Part shown: piece by piece, positions 1 through 9,124 of the stretch | How the letters are laid out: the number at the start of each line of letters is the position of its first letter | How positions within the stretch are numbered: position 1 is the first letter of the stretch | NCBI GenBank assembly: GCA_958451705.1 | Contig: CAUDRD010000007.1 | Location: forward strand, 1-15,819 | Source: an uncultured Oscillospiraceae bacterium | Lineage (GTDB): Bacteria > Bacillota > Clostridia > Oscillospirales > Acutalibacteraceae | DNA: 15,819 nucleotides | Direction of reading: 5' to 3' | Made by a program: the position numbers and the translations under genes | Notes under the pieces: generated by a model | The model's database searches: none | Seen by the model: only the letters and a program-made list of their open reading frames with translations | Told to the model about the DNA's origin: nothing

Positions 1-1
1 A

Positions 2-631
2 ACCGTCATTACCCCTGCCGTTACGAAAGACACACGCAAAAGGCTTATGGTAAGCACGATTTGCGCCGGTGCCACCGCACTTGTGCTTTGTGTTTCAATT
101 GCGGTAGGTGCCATTATCATAAGGCACACCGATGTTCCCGTTTCTTCTAATTCAGGAAACTTAAATACAGGAAACGATGACAGTGAAAACTCTCCCCTTG
201 ATAACAAAAACTTTTGGGACTTTCTATTTTCCTCATCTGACGATGATAAAGATTCCGAAGACGGCAATTCCGCTGACAACCAAGACGACAACAACGAATA
301 CGGCGGAAATAATTCTTCTCACGGCAGCTCTCAGAGCGGTGACACTTCAGCAACATCAGGAACGGAAACCGGTACTAATCCAGGTGAGCCTGGAACCGGA
401 ACCACTGAGAAGCCCACTGAGCAACCTCCTGTAGATAAGCCAACCGAAAGCCATCCCACCGAACCCAGCACTGGCGGCGGAACAGAGCCTACGGAAAAGC
501 CTACCGAAGAAAAGCCTTCCGAATCAGAACCCACCGAACCTCCTACAGACCCGGTAACTCCTCCTACAGAGCCGACCACTGAGGAGAATACTGCACCGGC
601 TGCGGAAAATTTATCAGAGGTATCTGAATAA
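2..631 (+). CDS. Single-pass membrane protein with Thr/Pro/Glu-rich extracellular tail (5' end outside window)
   Basis: The reading frame is open from base 2, so the gene probably starts before the window. The first ATG, at 47, is a poor start: the purine run AAAAGG ends only three bases before it, and it would discard the basic stretch KDTRKR that sits just before the hydrophobic segment. That segment (about bases 47-127, ending AIIIRH) is one transmembrane helix, with the basic residues pointing to a cytoplasmic N-terminus. About 165 residues follow outside the membrane: first Asp/Asn/Ser-rich, then a low-complexity stretch of TEPT, TEKPTE and TEPPTDP units ending in LSEVSE. No folded extracellular domain is visible, so any functional domain must be in the missing N-terminus. 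No clear terminator lies in the 103 bases before the next gene, so cotranscription is likely. An anti-sigma factor or sensor would fit this layout, but nothing in the sequence proves it. Confidence 0.75.
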   Translation, partial: TVITPAVTKDTRKRLMVSTICAGATALVLCVSIAVGAIIIRHTDVPVSSNSGNLNTGNDDSENSPLDNKNFWDFLFSSSDDDKDSEDGNSADNQDDNNEYGGNNSSHGSSQSGDTSATSGTETGTNPGEPGTGTTEKPTEQPPVDKPTESHPTEPSTGGGTEPTEKPTEEKPSESEPTEPPTDPVTPPTEPTTEENTAPAAENLSEVSE

Positions 632-734
632 TCAGTTTAATATTTTACAGTAAACCGCTTATTAAAAAGGCTTAGCCTATTAAACGGGTAAAAGCGTTAA
701 TTTGGGGCAATGCCTTTAGGGAGAGGGATGCTTT

Positions 735-2888
735 ATGAAATCCTACTTTCTCTGTCTGAGAAGAAAAGAGTCTGACTCTTTACAGGCAGAAAAAATTATT
801 TTCAGCGCTGCCGCACCATTTGGTCTAAAAAAAGAAAACTGTCAAAGCTATAATACTGCACGGGAATTTTTCTTCCGCTTTTCGCAAATTTCAGCGGAGG
901 AAGCCCTTGTCATTATGGCAGTTGACACTGAATTTTTTGTCAACGCAAAGAGAATGGTATGTTCTGTACTCTCTATTAAGTGTGCAGAATCCGAAGCAAT
1001 TTCAAGCTTATGTGAGCCAAATACGGAAAATTATGATGTCCATTCCTCTATGCCTGTTGACGGTGTGGTTTTTCCTACCTCTGACGGCCTGTTTTCAGGC
1101 TTTGCCGCTAAAGCAAACAATCTGCATTTAGTGTTTTTGCCCCTTGACGAAGAGCGGACTCCCCAGTGTATGGAAGCCTTTGAAGGGTATCTTGCCGGAA
1201 TTACTCAAAAGGATGAATATTTTGTCAAAGACATAGATGAAGAGGAACCTCAAGGAGCAGAAAATCCGCTGGAAAGAGCTTTCTATGAGCTTCAAGCGCT
1301 TCTCAATGAGTCAAAACTAAAAGCTTTCGTCTCAGTTCCATCAGCAGGAGCAAAAATTTGCAGCCGTTTGCCTCAAAATGAAGAAATAAGCTATTTTACT
1401 TCAGAGCTTAAGCGAGGAGATAATTCTCCTAAAACTTATGGAGCTCTTTTGGCAAAAGAGGCGGCAGAACGTTCACCCTCAAATATAGGCGCAAGTATTA
1501 CACGGGCTTTTAAAGTAGCGGGTGATGACGAGAATGGATTTTTCGTCATTGTCGCCGTTGCCGACAGCGAATATGCAAAAGTCAAAAAGATATATGCAAA
1601 GCCGCAGGAACCAGTATCATCACTGACAACTCGTGCTGCTGAAACTGCATTCCAAATGTTAAAGGAGTACGTTTCGTCAAAGGAAGCCGTTCCAAATACA
1701 CCTTTAAAGGCTACGACGGAAAAAGTTTCTCCTTCAAAAAACAAAAGGCCGTGGATTGCAGGAATTTGTGCGGCTGTGGTAATTGTAATTCTTTGCCTTG
1801 CTTTAGGTGTAGGATACATTATGGCAAGAGCAAACGATGAATCTGTGCCTTCAAATGCAGAGATTACAAAGGATTATGAGGACTCCGCAGATGACCGCCA
1901 CGGCGAAGTTGAACTTATTCCTGACACTGTGTATGAGGACATCACCGATACACAGCCCAGCGAAATGGAAGATGATTTAGCTGACACTGAATCTACAACG
2001 GCAAAAGAAACCAAAGCCCATGAAGAATCTACCGTAAAGGAAACCACAACAGAAAAAACCACCGTCCCTGCGACAAAGGAACCCACTACTTCTAAGCCTG
2101 TTTCCGACGGCACATTTGTATTTACCGTATACGGCTACGGTCACGGAGTCGGAATGAGCCAGTATGGAGCAAACTCTTATGCAAAGCAGGGCTGGAGTTA
2201 CGACAAAATACTAAAACACTATTACACGGGAACCACAGTTGTAGATGACCCCAATATGCCGAAAACTTTAAAAGTAAAAGGCAAAGATGTGGAGACAAGC
2301 CTTGCCGTTGCAATGGCGGTGCAGGGGGAAATGGGTTCCAGTTTTCATACGGAGGCACTGAAAGCCCAGGCCGTTGCAGCATATACATACGCTATGAGAA
2401 ACGGCGGCTCATGCGACGGACTGTATACGGTTTCCACTCCCTCACAGACAGTTATAAACGCAGTAAATGCCGTTAAAGGAAAATATGTTTCATACAACGG
2501 AACATACATAAATGCAGTTTTCTTTGCCTATTCAGGAGGAAATACAGTTTCTTCCGCATCGGTTTGGGGCTCAACGGTAAATTATCCATACCTTGTTTCA
2601 GTTGACAGCTCCTCGGACCTTAAACTGAGTAACTGTAAAACCCAGGTGCGTATTTCCGCCGCAGAAATGAAAAAAAGAGCCTATGACTCCTACGGCGTTG
2701 TACTTACGGGAGATCCGTCAACTTGGCTTAAAATACAAAGCCACGACAATTCTACGGGAGTCGGAGTAGGATATGTATCTAAAATTTCCATGGGAGGCAA
2801 AGTCTTAAGCGGAAATCAGTTCCGTACTTATGTAATGGATTATAACATACGCTCCCACTGCTTCTCCGTTGAATTTATCCCCTCATAA
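735..2888 (+). CDS. CinA-like pseudoenzyme / transmembrane / permuted SpoIID-domain fusion protein
   Basis: 717 residues, ATG start after the purine-rich site AGGGAGAGGG (718-727). Residues 1-155 follow the order of a CinA MoCF domain, with a recognisable 'VVFPTSDGLFSGFAAK' stretch. Residues 179-313 follow the CinA C-terminal (PncC amidase) domain, but the active-site signatures are lost: ESCTGG reads VPSAGA (201-206), TGIAGP reads TRAFKV, and PGPP reads PLDE. A basic stretch and one transmembrane helix (about 340-364) follow, then an acidic and Thr-rich linker (365-458). The C-terminus is a SpoIID/LytB domain: GHGVGMSQYGA (469-479), GEM with the likely catalytic Glu532, and EALKAQAVAAYTYA (540-553). 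SpoIID proteins are lytic transglycosylases that cut glycan strands denuded of stem peptides. In standard SpoIID the GHGVGMSQ motif is C-terminal; here it comes first. I infer an outward-facing peptidoglycan enzyme with a cytoplasmic binding or sensing half. The SpoIID call is firm; the CinA call is by eye. Confidence 0.85.
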   Translation: MKSYFLCLRRKESDSLQAEKIIFSAAAPFGLKKENCQSYNTAREFFFRFSQISAEEALVIMAVDTEFFVNAKRMVCSVLSIKCAESEAISSLCEPNTENYDVHSSMPVDGVVFPTSDGLFSGFAAKANNLHLVFLPLDEERTPQCMEAFEGYLAGITQKDEYFVKDIDEEEPQGAENPLERAFYELQALLNESKLKAFVSVPSAGAKICSRLPQNEEISYFTSELKRGDNSPKTYGALLAKEAAERSPSNIGASITRAFKVAGDDENGFFVIVAVADSEYAKVKKIYAKPQEPVSSLTTRAAETAFQMLKEYVSSKEAVPNTPLKATTEKVSPSKNKRPWIAGICAAVVIVILCLALGVGYIMARANDESVPSNAEITKDYEDSADDRHGEVELIPDTVYEDITDTQPSEMEDDLADTESTTAKETKAHEESTVKETTTEKTTVPATKEPTTSKPVSDGTFVFTVYGYGHGVGMSQYGANSYAKQGWSYDKILKHYYTGTTVVDDPNMPKTLKVKGKDVETSLAVAMAVQGEMGSSFHTEALKAQAVAAYTYAMRNGGSCDGLYTVSTPSQTVINAVNAVKGKYVSYNGTYINAVFFAYSGGNTVSSASVWGSTVNYPYLVSVDSSSDLKLSNCKTQVRISAAEMKKRAYDSYGVVLTGDPSTWLKIQSHDNSTGVGVGYVSKISMGGKVLSGNQFRTYVMDYNIRSHCFSVEFIPS

Positions 2889-2895
2889 TAATCAG

Positions 2896-2939
2896 TCAGA
2901 GAGACTTCTTAATTAAAGCTTGTCTCTCTGATTTTTTAT
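2896..2939 (+). terminator. Rho-independent terminator after the SpoIID-fusion gene
   Basis: A perfect 10-bp inverted repeat (TCAGAGAGAC at 2896-2905 and GTCTCTCTGA at 2922-2931) encloses a 16-base AT-rich loop and runs into TTTTTTAT. It begins 8 bases after the stop codon of the preceding gene. Confidence 0.9.
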
Positions 2940-2949
2940 GGTAAATCCA

Positions 2950-2978
2950 TTGTGATTGTATGATTTATAGGTTATAAT
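2950..2978 (+). promoter_or_regulatory. Sigma-A-type promoter of the XRE regulator gene
   Basis: TTGTGA (2950-2955) and a perfect TATAAT (2973-2978) are separated by exactly 17 bases, which predicts a start of transcription near 2985 and a 5' UTR of about 120 bases. A second possible promoter lies just downstream: TTGACA at 3008-3013, with an extended -10 element TGGTAGAAT at 3031-3039, though its 20-base spacing is long. Confidence 0.6.
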
Positions 2979-2985
2979 CCATGTA

Positions 2986-3009
2986 AACCGACAGTTGCAA
3001 CTGCCGGTT
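2986..3009. promoter_or_regulatory. Near-perfect 24-bp palindrome, candidate operator
   Basis: The core CAGTTGCAACTG (2992-3003) is a perfect 12-bp palindrome. The arms AACCG and CGGTT extend it to 24 bp with one mismatched pair. It starts at the predicted transcription start of the upstream promoter, and its right edge overlaps the TTGACA box of the second candidate promoter. This is the expected place for a repressor site, and autoregulation by the XRE protein encoded just downstream is the simplest reading. No U-tract follows, so it is not a terminator. Confidence 0.6.
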
Positions 3010-3105
3010 GACAAATTGCATAGCGTCGATTGGTAGAATTGAGCCTTAAATTTATGTATACTTACCTCACAGTTAAAACAAAATCCAATTAAAGGAGCGG
3101 TGTTT

Positions 3106-4086
3106 ATGATTTTTGCAGATAAGTTAATTGAGCTTCGCAAAAAAAGCGGCTGGTCTCAAGAAGAGCTTGCAGAACAGATGAACGTTACAAGACAATCGGT
3201 ATCAAAGTGGGAAGGCGCTCAGTCTGTTCCCGATCTCGAAAAAATCATTCAGCTCTCAAAGCTGTTTGGGGTAAGTACGGATTATTTACTTAAAGATGAT
3301 ATTGAAGAAAAAGAGGAAAAAATACAAACCGAGGAAAAACCGAATGTCCGCCGTGTATCTATGGAGGAGGCAAACAAATTCCTTGCAGCAAAGGCAGAAA
3401 CGGCAAAGACAATTGCCTACGGAGTGTTTCTGTGCATTGTCTCCCCTATCTGTTTAATAATTTTAGGAGTAATGAGCGAAAATTCTGCTTACGGCATATC
3501 GGAAAATGTAGCTGCCGGAATAGGAATGATAAATTTGCTTGTGTTTATTGCTTTTGCTGTAGTGCTCTTTATTTTAAGCGGAAGCAAAACCTCTCGATTT
3601 GAATTTCTCGAAAAGGAAATTTTTGAAACAGTATACGGCGTAAGTGGTATGGTAAAGGAACGAAAAGAAGATTACAGAGAAACATATACCAAAAACATCG
3701 CCATAGGCGTATGCTTTTGCGTGCTGTCGTTAATACCGCTTTTTGCCGGAATTATTATAAGCGAAAACGATCTGTTTATAGCTTGCATGGTTTCCGTCAT
3801 GCTGGCGCTTATCGGAATAGGCGTAACTTTCCTCGTTAGAAATGGTATTATCTGGGAAAGCTTCGACAAACTCTTACAGGAGGGCGAATATTCCAAAAAG
3901 AAGAAAAGAGAAAAAAGCGCCTCTTCAAAAATCTCTACAATATACTGGTCGCTTGTAACAGCTTTATATTTGGCATATAGCTTTATTAGCCTTAACTGGC
4001 AGTTCAGCTGGATTATATGGCCTGTAGCGGCGGTTTTATATCCAGCCATAATAGCACTTTTTTCTTCTTTACACAAAGATAAATAA
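3106..4086 (+). CDS. XRE-family HTH regulator with six membrane helices
   Basis: 326 residues from ATG 3106, chosen because AGGAG (3093-3097) sits 8 bases upstream. The in-frame GTG at 3100 is only 2 bases from that site. Residues 3-62 form a Cro/C1-type helix-turn-helix (SQEELAEQMNVTRQSVSKW, then the family pattern VPDLEKIIQLSKLFGVSTDYLL). A charged linker (63-100) leads to three hydrophobic hairpins: about 101-122 with 136-158, 196-218 with 224-243, and 277-294 with 300-321. This gives roughly six transmembrane helices. The layout is a common Firmicutes one, in which a DNA-binding head is tethered to a small membrane domain of unknown ligand. It stands alone between two terminators and has its own promoter and operator-like palindrome. 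Regulation of its own gene is inferred; other targets cannot be deduced. Confidence 0.9.
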   Translation: MIFADKLIELRKKSGWSQEELAEQMNVTRQSVSKWEGAQSVPDLEKIIQLSKLFGVSTDYLLKDDIEEKEEKIQTEEKPNVRRVSMEEANKFLAAKAETAKTIAYGVFLCIVSPICLIILGVMSENSAYGISENVAAGIGMINLLVFIAFAVVLFILSGSKTSRFEFLEKEIFETVYGVSGMVKERKEDYRETYTKNIAIGVCFCVLSLIPLFAGIIISENDLFIACMVSVMLALIGIGVTFLVRNGIIWESFDKLLQEGEYSKKKKREKSASSKISTIYWSLVTALYLAYSFISLNWQFSWIIWPVAAVLYPAIIALFSSLHKDK

Positions 4087-4114
4087 ATTTACCTAACAAA
4101 GAATATAACAGCAC

Positions 4115-4146
4115 AAAACGGACAGCTTTCGCTGTCCGTTTTTATT
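4115..4146. terminator. Hairpin terminator between convergent regulator and pfkA genes
   Basis: A perfect 12-bp stem (AAAACGGACAGC at 4115-4126, GCTGTCCGTTTT at 4131-4142) with a TTTC tetraloop ends in a T run. It lies 29 bases past the regulator stop and 25 bases from the pfkA stop. On the minus strand the hairpin is also followed by a short T run, so it can serve both directions. Confidence 0.92.
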
Positions 4147-4166
4147 ATATGGATATTCTTTTAAGA

Positions 4167-5243
4167 TTAATCGCCGAAGCTTATTCCTAAATCACGGGCG
4201 GATTTTACAACCTCGCTGTCAGTGGGAACATATTTAAGCTTTCCTGCCACCTCTGAAAGAGGAACGGGAACTATACTCTCACCTTTAACTGCAACCATAT
4301 AGCCAAACTGCTTTTTCTTTATAAGGTCTGCCGCAGCTGTACCGAGTCTTGTGGAAAGCACTCTGTCATATGCGTTTGGATCTCCGCCGCGCTGAATGTG
4401 ACCGGGAACGCATACCCTTATCTCTCTGCCCATTTCCCTTTCTATTTCGGCGGCAAGCTCATATCCCTTTGAAGAATAAGGACTTGCAGCCTGCTTTGCC
4501 TTACGCTCTTTTTTAGGAAGAGCCGCATCCTCTTTAGAAATTGCTCCCTCAGCAACAGCTATAATTGAGAAATTTTTGCCCGCCTTTTCTCTTGCCTTAA
4601 GAGCCTTTACAACGGATTTTATATTATAAGGAATTTCCGGAAGAAGTATAATATCAGCTCCGCCGGCAATACCTGCGTAAAGGGTAAGCCAGCCCACCTT
4701 ATGACCCATTATCTCCACAATAAACACTCTTCCGTGAGAAGTTGCGGTTGTGTGAATACAATCCAATACATTGGTTGCAACGGCAACGGCGCTTTGGAAG
4801 CCAAAGGTTTCGTCAGTGCCCCAGATGTCGTTATCTATTGTTTTAGGCATTGTCACAACGTTGAGCCCCTCTTCGGAGAGCAGGTTTGCCGTTTTATGGG
4901 TTCCGTTTCCACCCAGGATAACTATTGCGTCAAGACCCAGTTTTTTATAATTTTTCTTCATTTCGGCAACCTTATCAACGCCACTCTCATCTATAACTCT
5001 CATAAGTTTAAAAGGACGACGTGAGGTTCCAAGAATTGTGCCGCCTCTTGTAAGTATTCCCGAAAAGTCATCCTTTTTCATAAGCTTCCAGTCGTTTTCG
5101 ATAAGGCCTCTGTAACCGTCTGCAAAACCGTAAATTTCAACATCCTCATCGAAAGCCGCATAAAGAGCCTTCGCAAGACCTCTGAGAGCCGGGTTAAGTC
5201 CCTGACAATCTCCGCCGCTTGTAAGCACGCCAATCTTTTTCAT
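4167..5243 (-). CDS. pfkA: 6-phosphofructokinase, mixed-signature (ATP or PPi) type
   Basis: 358 residues. The enzyme phosphorylates fructose 6-phosphate to fructose 1,6-bisphosphate in the cytoplasm. Visible PFK motifs are GVLTSGGDCQGLNPALRG (5-22), GGNGTHKTA (111-119), PKTIDND (133-139, with the catalytic Asp), MGH (179-181) and PGHIQRGGDPNAYDR (280-294). The phosphoryl-donor determinants are mixed: the position equivalent to E. coli Gly104 is Gly, as in ATP enzymes, while the Gly124 position is Lys (PKTIDND), as in PPi and group III enzymes. The residue before that Gly is Asn instead of the Mg-binding Asp. Allosteric ATP-PFKs are usually about 320 residues; this one is longer, as in the mixed group. 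The ATG has AGGAG 11 bases upstream and lies 28 bases after ppk, so the two are very likely one operon. The donor cannot be settled from sequence. Confidence 0.95.
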   Translation of the reverse strand: MKKIGVLTSGGDCQGLNPALRGLAKALYAAFDEDVEIYGFADGYRGLIENDWKLMKKDDFSGILTRGGTILGTSRRPFKLMRVIDESGVDKVAEMKKNYKKLGLDAIVILGGNGTHKTANLLSEEGLNVVTMPKTIDNDIWGTDETFGFQSAVAVATNVLDCIHTTATSHGRVFIVEIMGHKVGWLTLYAGIAGGADIILLPEIPYNIKSVVKALKAREKAGKNFSIIAVAEGAISKEDAALPKKERKAKQAASPYSSKGYELAAEIEREMGREIRVCVPGHIQRGGDPNAYDRVLSTRLGTAAADLIKKKQFGYMVAVKGESIVPVPLSEVAGKLKYVPTDSEVVKSARDLGISFGD

Positions 5244-5271
5244 TTCAACATCCGCTCCTTTTGTTTATTAG

Positions 5272-7350
<2,079 letters not shown>

Positions 7351-7474
7351 ACTTGTTCACTCCCTTTTATATGTTTTGCAGACTTTTCTGAAATTTTCAT
7401 CCGAAACCTTAAAAATTAGCTGTTCTTAATACAGCAGCTTACGGATAAAGGTTTAAAATGTACATATTGTATAC

Positions 7475-7503
7475 ATTATACACCTTTTGAGCCGCTAATG
7501 GAA
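7475..7503 (-). promoter_or_regulatory. Candidate ppk-pfkA promoter with overlapping dyad
   Basis: On the minus strand GGTG-TATAAT places a perfect -10 box at 7480-7475, about 125 bases before the ppk start. The -35 position 17 bases upstream reads TTCCAT (7503-7498), a weak match. The arms AATGTA (7457-7462) and TACATT (7472-7477) form a 6-bp inverted repeat with a 9-base spacer, and one arm overlaps the -10 box. The rest of the gap (7351-7622) holds only the terminator below and no gene. Confidence 0.4.
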
Positions 7504-7569
7504 TGTTTTAGTCTATTTTTATGACAATATAATATTGCTTTATTACATTAGAATCAATACAGATTATAT

Positions 7570-7602
7570 AAAATGTTAAAAGCCCCGCTTTTAAGCGAGG
7601 CT
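7570..7602 (-). terminator. Terminator of the typA operon
   Basis: Read on the minus strand, AGCCTCGC pairs with GCGGGGCT (7602-7595 with 7588-7581, one G-T pair) around a 6-base loop, followed by TTTTAACATTTT. It lies 21 bases past the stop of the pentapeptide-repeat gene. Confidence 0.88.
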
Positions 7603-7622
7603 CAATAATGTTTTGTAAAATT

Positions 7623-8300
7623 TTATTCTTTAATTTTAACTCCCAGCAATCTTGCCAATTCCGCCGCCTGATAGATATCAACCTCAGCCCCTCGAATTTC
7701 GGGTGCTCCGTCGGAAAAACGCACACTGAATATCTTGCAGGAGGTTAAATCCATTCCCGAAAGTGAAGTCTGGAAAAACTCACCTTCCGTAAAATCGGTT
7801 TCCGAAAAGACTGTGTTTTTTAGAGAACATCTTGCAAGAAAAGCTCCCCGCATATCACAATCCTTTATACAGGCTCTTTCAAACCTCGAAGACGTAAAAT
7901 TGGCATAGCGGAAGCTGCTGTTTTTAATAGTAAAGTCAATAAAGCTTGCAGAAGTAAAATCTCCGCCCATAGACCGTGAACCGGAAAACTCACAGCGCGA
8001 GAAAATTCCGCCGGAAAAACTGCACTTTACAAAAGAGCAATTTTTAAAAATCACATTATCAAAGGAGCAGCCTTCAAATGTCACGTTTTCAAAATTACAA
8101 TGTTCAAAAACAGTTTTTTCGAAAGAAATACGCTCAATTTCTTCGTCTGCTACAGAACAATTTTTAAACAGGTGCCCTGATATATCTTCGCCGAAGCGGT
8201 CAGCTTTCTCGAGAACGGCTTCAAGACCGCTCTCTTCTGCCATTCCATCAGGCACAACCGGGGCTTTTATATCTTTTTTGCTTTTTTCTGTTTTGTTCAT
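7623..8300 (-). CDS. Pentapeptide-repeat protein (right-handed beta-helix)
   Basis: 225 residues, cytoplasmic, with no signal peptide. A large hydrophobic or aromatic residue recurs every fifth position without a break from about residue 40 to 195 (I40, F45, V50, I55, F60, F65 and on to F195; only position 110 is Ser). That is some 31 pentads, or nearly eight coils of a quadrilateral beta-helix. Position i-2 is unusually rich in Cys (68, 78, 88, 93, 103, 143-165 region, 188). After the helix a short C-terminal segment (AAELARLLGVKIKE) resembles the terminal helix of other pentapeptide proteins. The size matches Qnr/MfpA DNA mimics, which protect gyrase, but no Qnr-like loops are seen, so function is open. 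ATG start; no good ribosome site, and it begins 10 bases after the amidohydrolase stop, so translational coupling is likely. Third gene of the typA operon. Confidence 0.9.
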   Translation of the reverse strand: MNKTEKSKKDIKAPVVPDGMAEESGLEAVLEKADRFGEDISGHLFKNCSVADEEIERISFEKTVFEHCNFENVTFEGCSFDNVIFKNCSFVKCSFSGGIFSRCEFSGSRSMGGDFTSASFIDFTIKNSSFRYANFTSSRFERACIKDCDMRGAFLARCSLKNTVFSETDFTEGEFFQTSLSGMDLTSCKIFSVRFSDGAPEIRGAEVDIYQAAELARLLGVKIKE

Positions 8301-8310
8301 AAGCCTAAAA

Positions 8311-9102
8311 TTATAACCCCAAAAGCTTTACGGCGTTTTCGGAAAGGATTTTCTCCTTATCATCATCGGAGATTTTAAGAGAGCGGACAAAGTTCATTTC
8401 GTCCTCTGTTTTGCCCCAGGGCATATCGCTGCCGAAAAGTATCTTATCACTGCCGTGAGCGTTAATGATTTCCACAGCATAGTCGGGAGGCATTCTCGAA
8501 GAAGAGAAAGAGGTATCAAAATACAGATTTTCACCGCACAGATATTTAAAAACATCCTTCCACATAAGCCAGCCGCCCATATGAGCCGCCACTACAGGAG
8601 CTCCGCCGAAAACCGGGAGAGCCTTTTTAAGCCTCTCAGGGGTACAGTGAACAGGATCGGGATATCCGATATCAATTCCCGCATGAAACACCGTTATAAA
8701 GCCCATAGAAGCTATTTTTTCGTAAAGAGGGAAAAGTCTCTCCTCATCAACAAAAAAGTGCTGATAGTCTGGATGAAGCTTTATGCCCTTAATTCCGCTT
8801 TCTTTAAGGAACTGAAGCTCCTCAAAGGCATTGGGGCTGTCAGGATGAACGGAACCGAAAGAAACTATGTTATCCTTATTAATTTCTACTGCAAAGCGGT
8901 TTACGCTTTTCTCCTGATGGGGGTTTGTAGCAATATTGAGCACTACCGCCATATCGCAGCCCTGTTCTTTTATTTTTTCTTTTATTGAGGAAACCGTTCC
9001 GTTATGATTGGGTTTTACTCCGCCTGCGGCTTTAGATAAAATCGGCAGAGCTTTGACCGCAAGCTTGTCCGGAAATGCATGTGTATGAAAATCTATGATC
9101 AA
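8311..9102 (-). CDS. Amidohydrolase-2 family metal-dependent hydrolase
   Basis: 263 residues. The fold signature of amidohydrolase family 2 (TIM-barrel, ACMSD/TatD-like) is complete: HxH near the N-terminus (DFHTHAFP, His6 and His8), KLHPD (His110), FHAG (His140), HMGG (His174) and FGSDMPWG (Asp226). These are the usual metal ligands and catalytic Asp. Such enzymes hydrolyse or decarboxylate small organic substrates, and the substrate here cannot be read from sequence. The start is TTG (9102-9100): no ATG or GTG lies in frame between the typA stop and this codon, the next codons lead directly into the metal motif, and GAAAGG is about 11 bases upstream. It begins 22 bases after typA and ends 10 bases before the pentapeptide gene, so it is the middle gene of an operon. 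Confidence 0.92.
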   Translation of the reverse strand: MIIDFHTHAFPDKLAVKALPILSKAAGGVKPNHNGTVSSIKEKIKEQGCDMAVVLNIATNPHQEKSVNRFAVEINKDNIVSFGSVHPDSPNAFEELQFLKESGIKGIKLHPDYQHFFVDEERLFPLYEKIASMGFITVFHAGIDIGYPDPVHCTPERLKKALPVFGGAPVVAAHMGGWLMWKDVFKYLCGENLYFDTSFSSSRMPPDYAVEIINAHGSDKILFGSDMPWGKTEDEMNFVRSLKISDDDKEKILSENAVKLLGL

Positions 9103-9124
9103 AACAGTTGCCGCCTTTCTTAAA

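Noticed and set aside
147..579. Reading frames opposite and beside the first gene, including a Gly/Val/Ser-rich minus-strand frame
   Set aside because: They are mirror products of the low-complexity Thr/Pro/Glu repeat; no ribosome site and no plausible protein composition.
632..734. Possible terminator or riboswitch before the SpoIID-fusion gene
   Set aside because: Only short 3-4 bp palindromes (AGGC-TTA-GCCT) are present and no T run follows them.
3100..3105. GTG start for the XRE regulator
   Set aside because: Only 2 bases from the ribosome site; ATG at 3106 has the correct 8-base spacing.
7400..7435. Small hairpin GCTGT/ACAGC in the ppk leader as an attenuator
   Set aside because: Only 5 bp of stem, a 7-base loop and a weak T run; no leader peptide or alternative structure was visible.
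7508..7726. 72-codon minus-strand frame over the end of the pentapeptide gene
   Set aside because: It runs through the 3' end of the pentapeptide gene and the terminator hairpin and has no family resemblance.
7623..8300. Calling the pentapeptide protein a Qnr quinolone-resistance determinant
   Set aside because: The fold and size fit, but the Qnr-type loops and register breaks are absent and the operon context is typA, so a resistance role is not supported.
8455..8988. 177-codon plus-strand frame opposite the amidohydrolase
   Set aside because: The amidohydrolase on the other strand has a complete set of metal-binding motifs; this frame has odd composition and no ribosome site.
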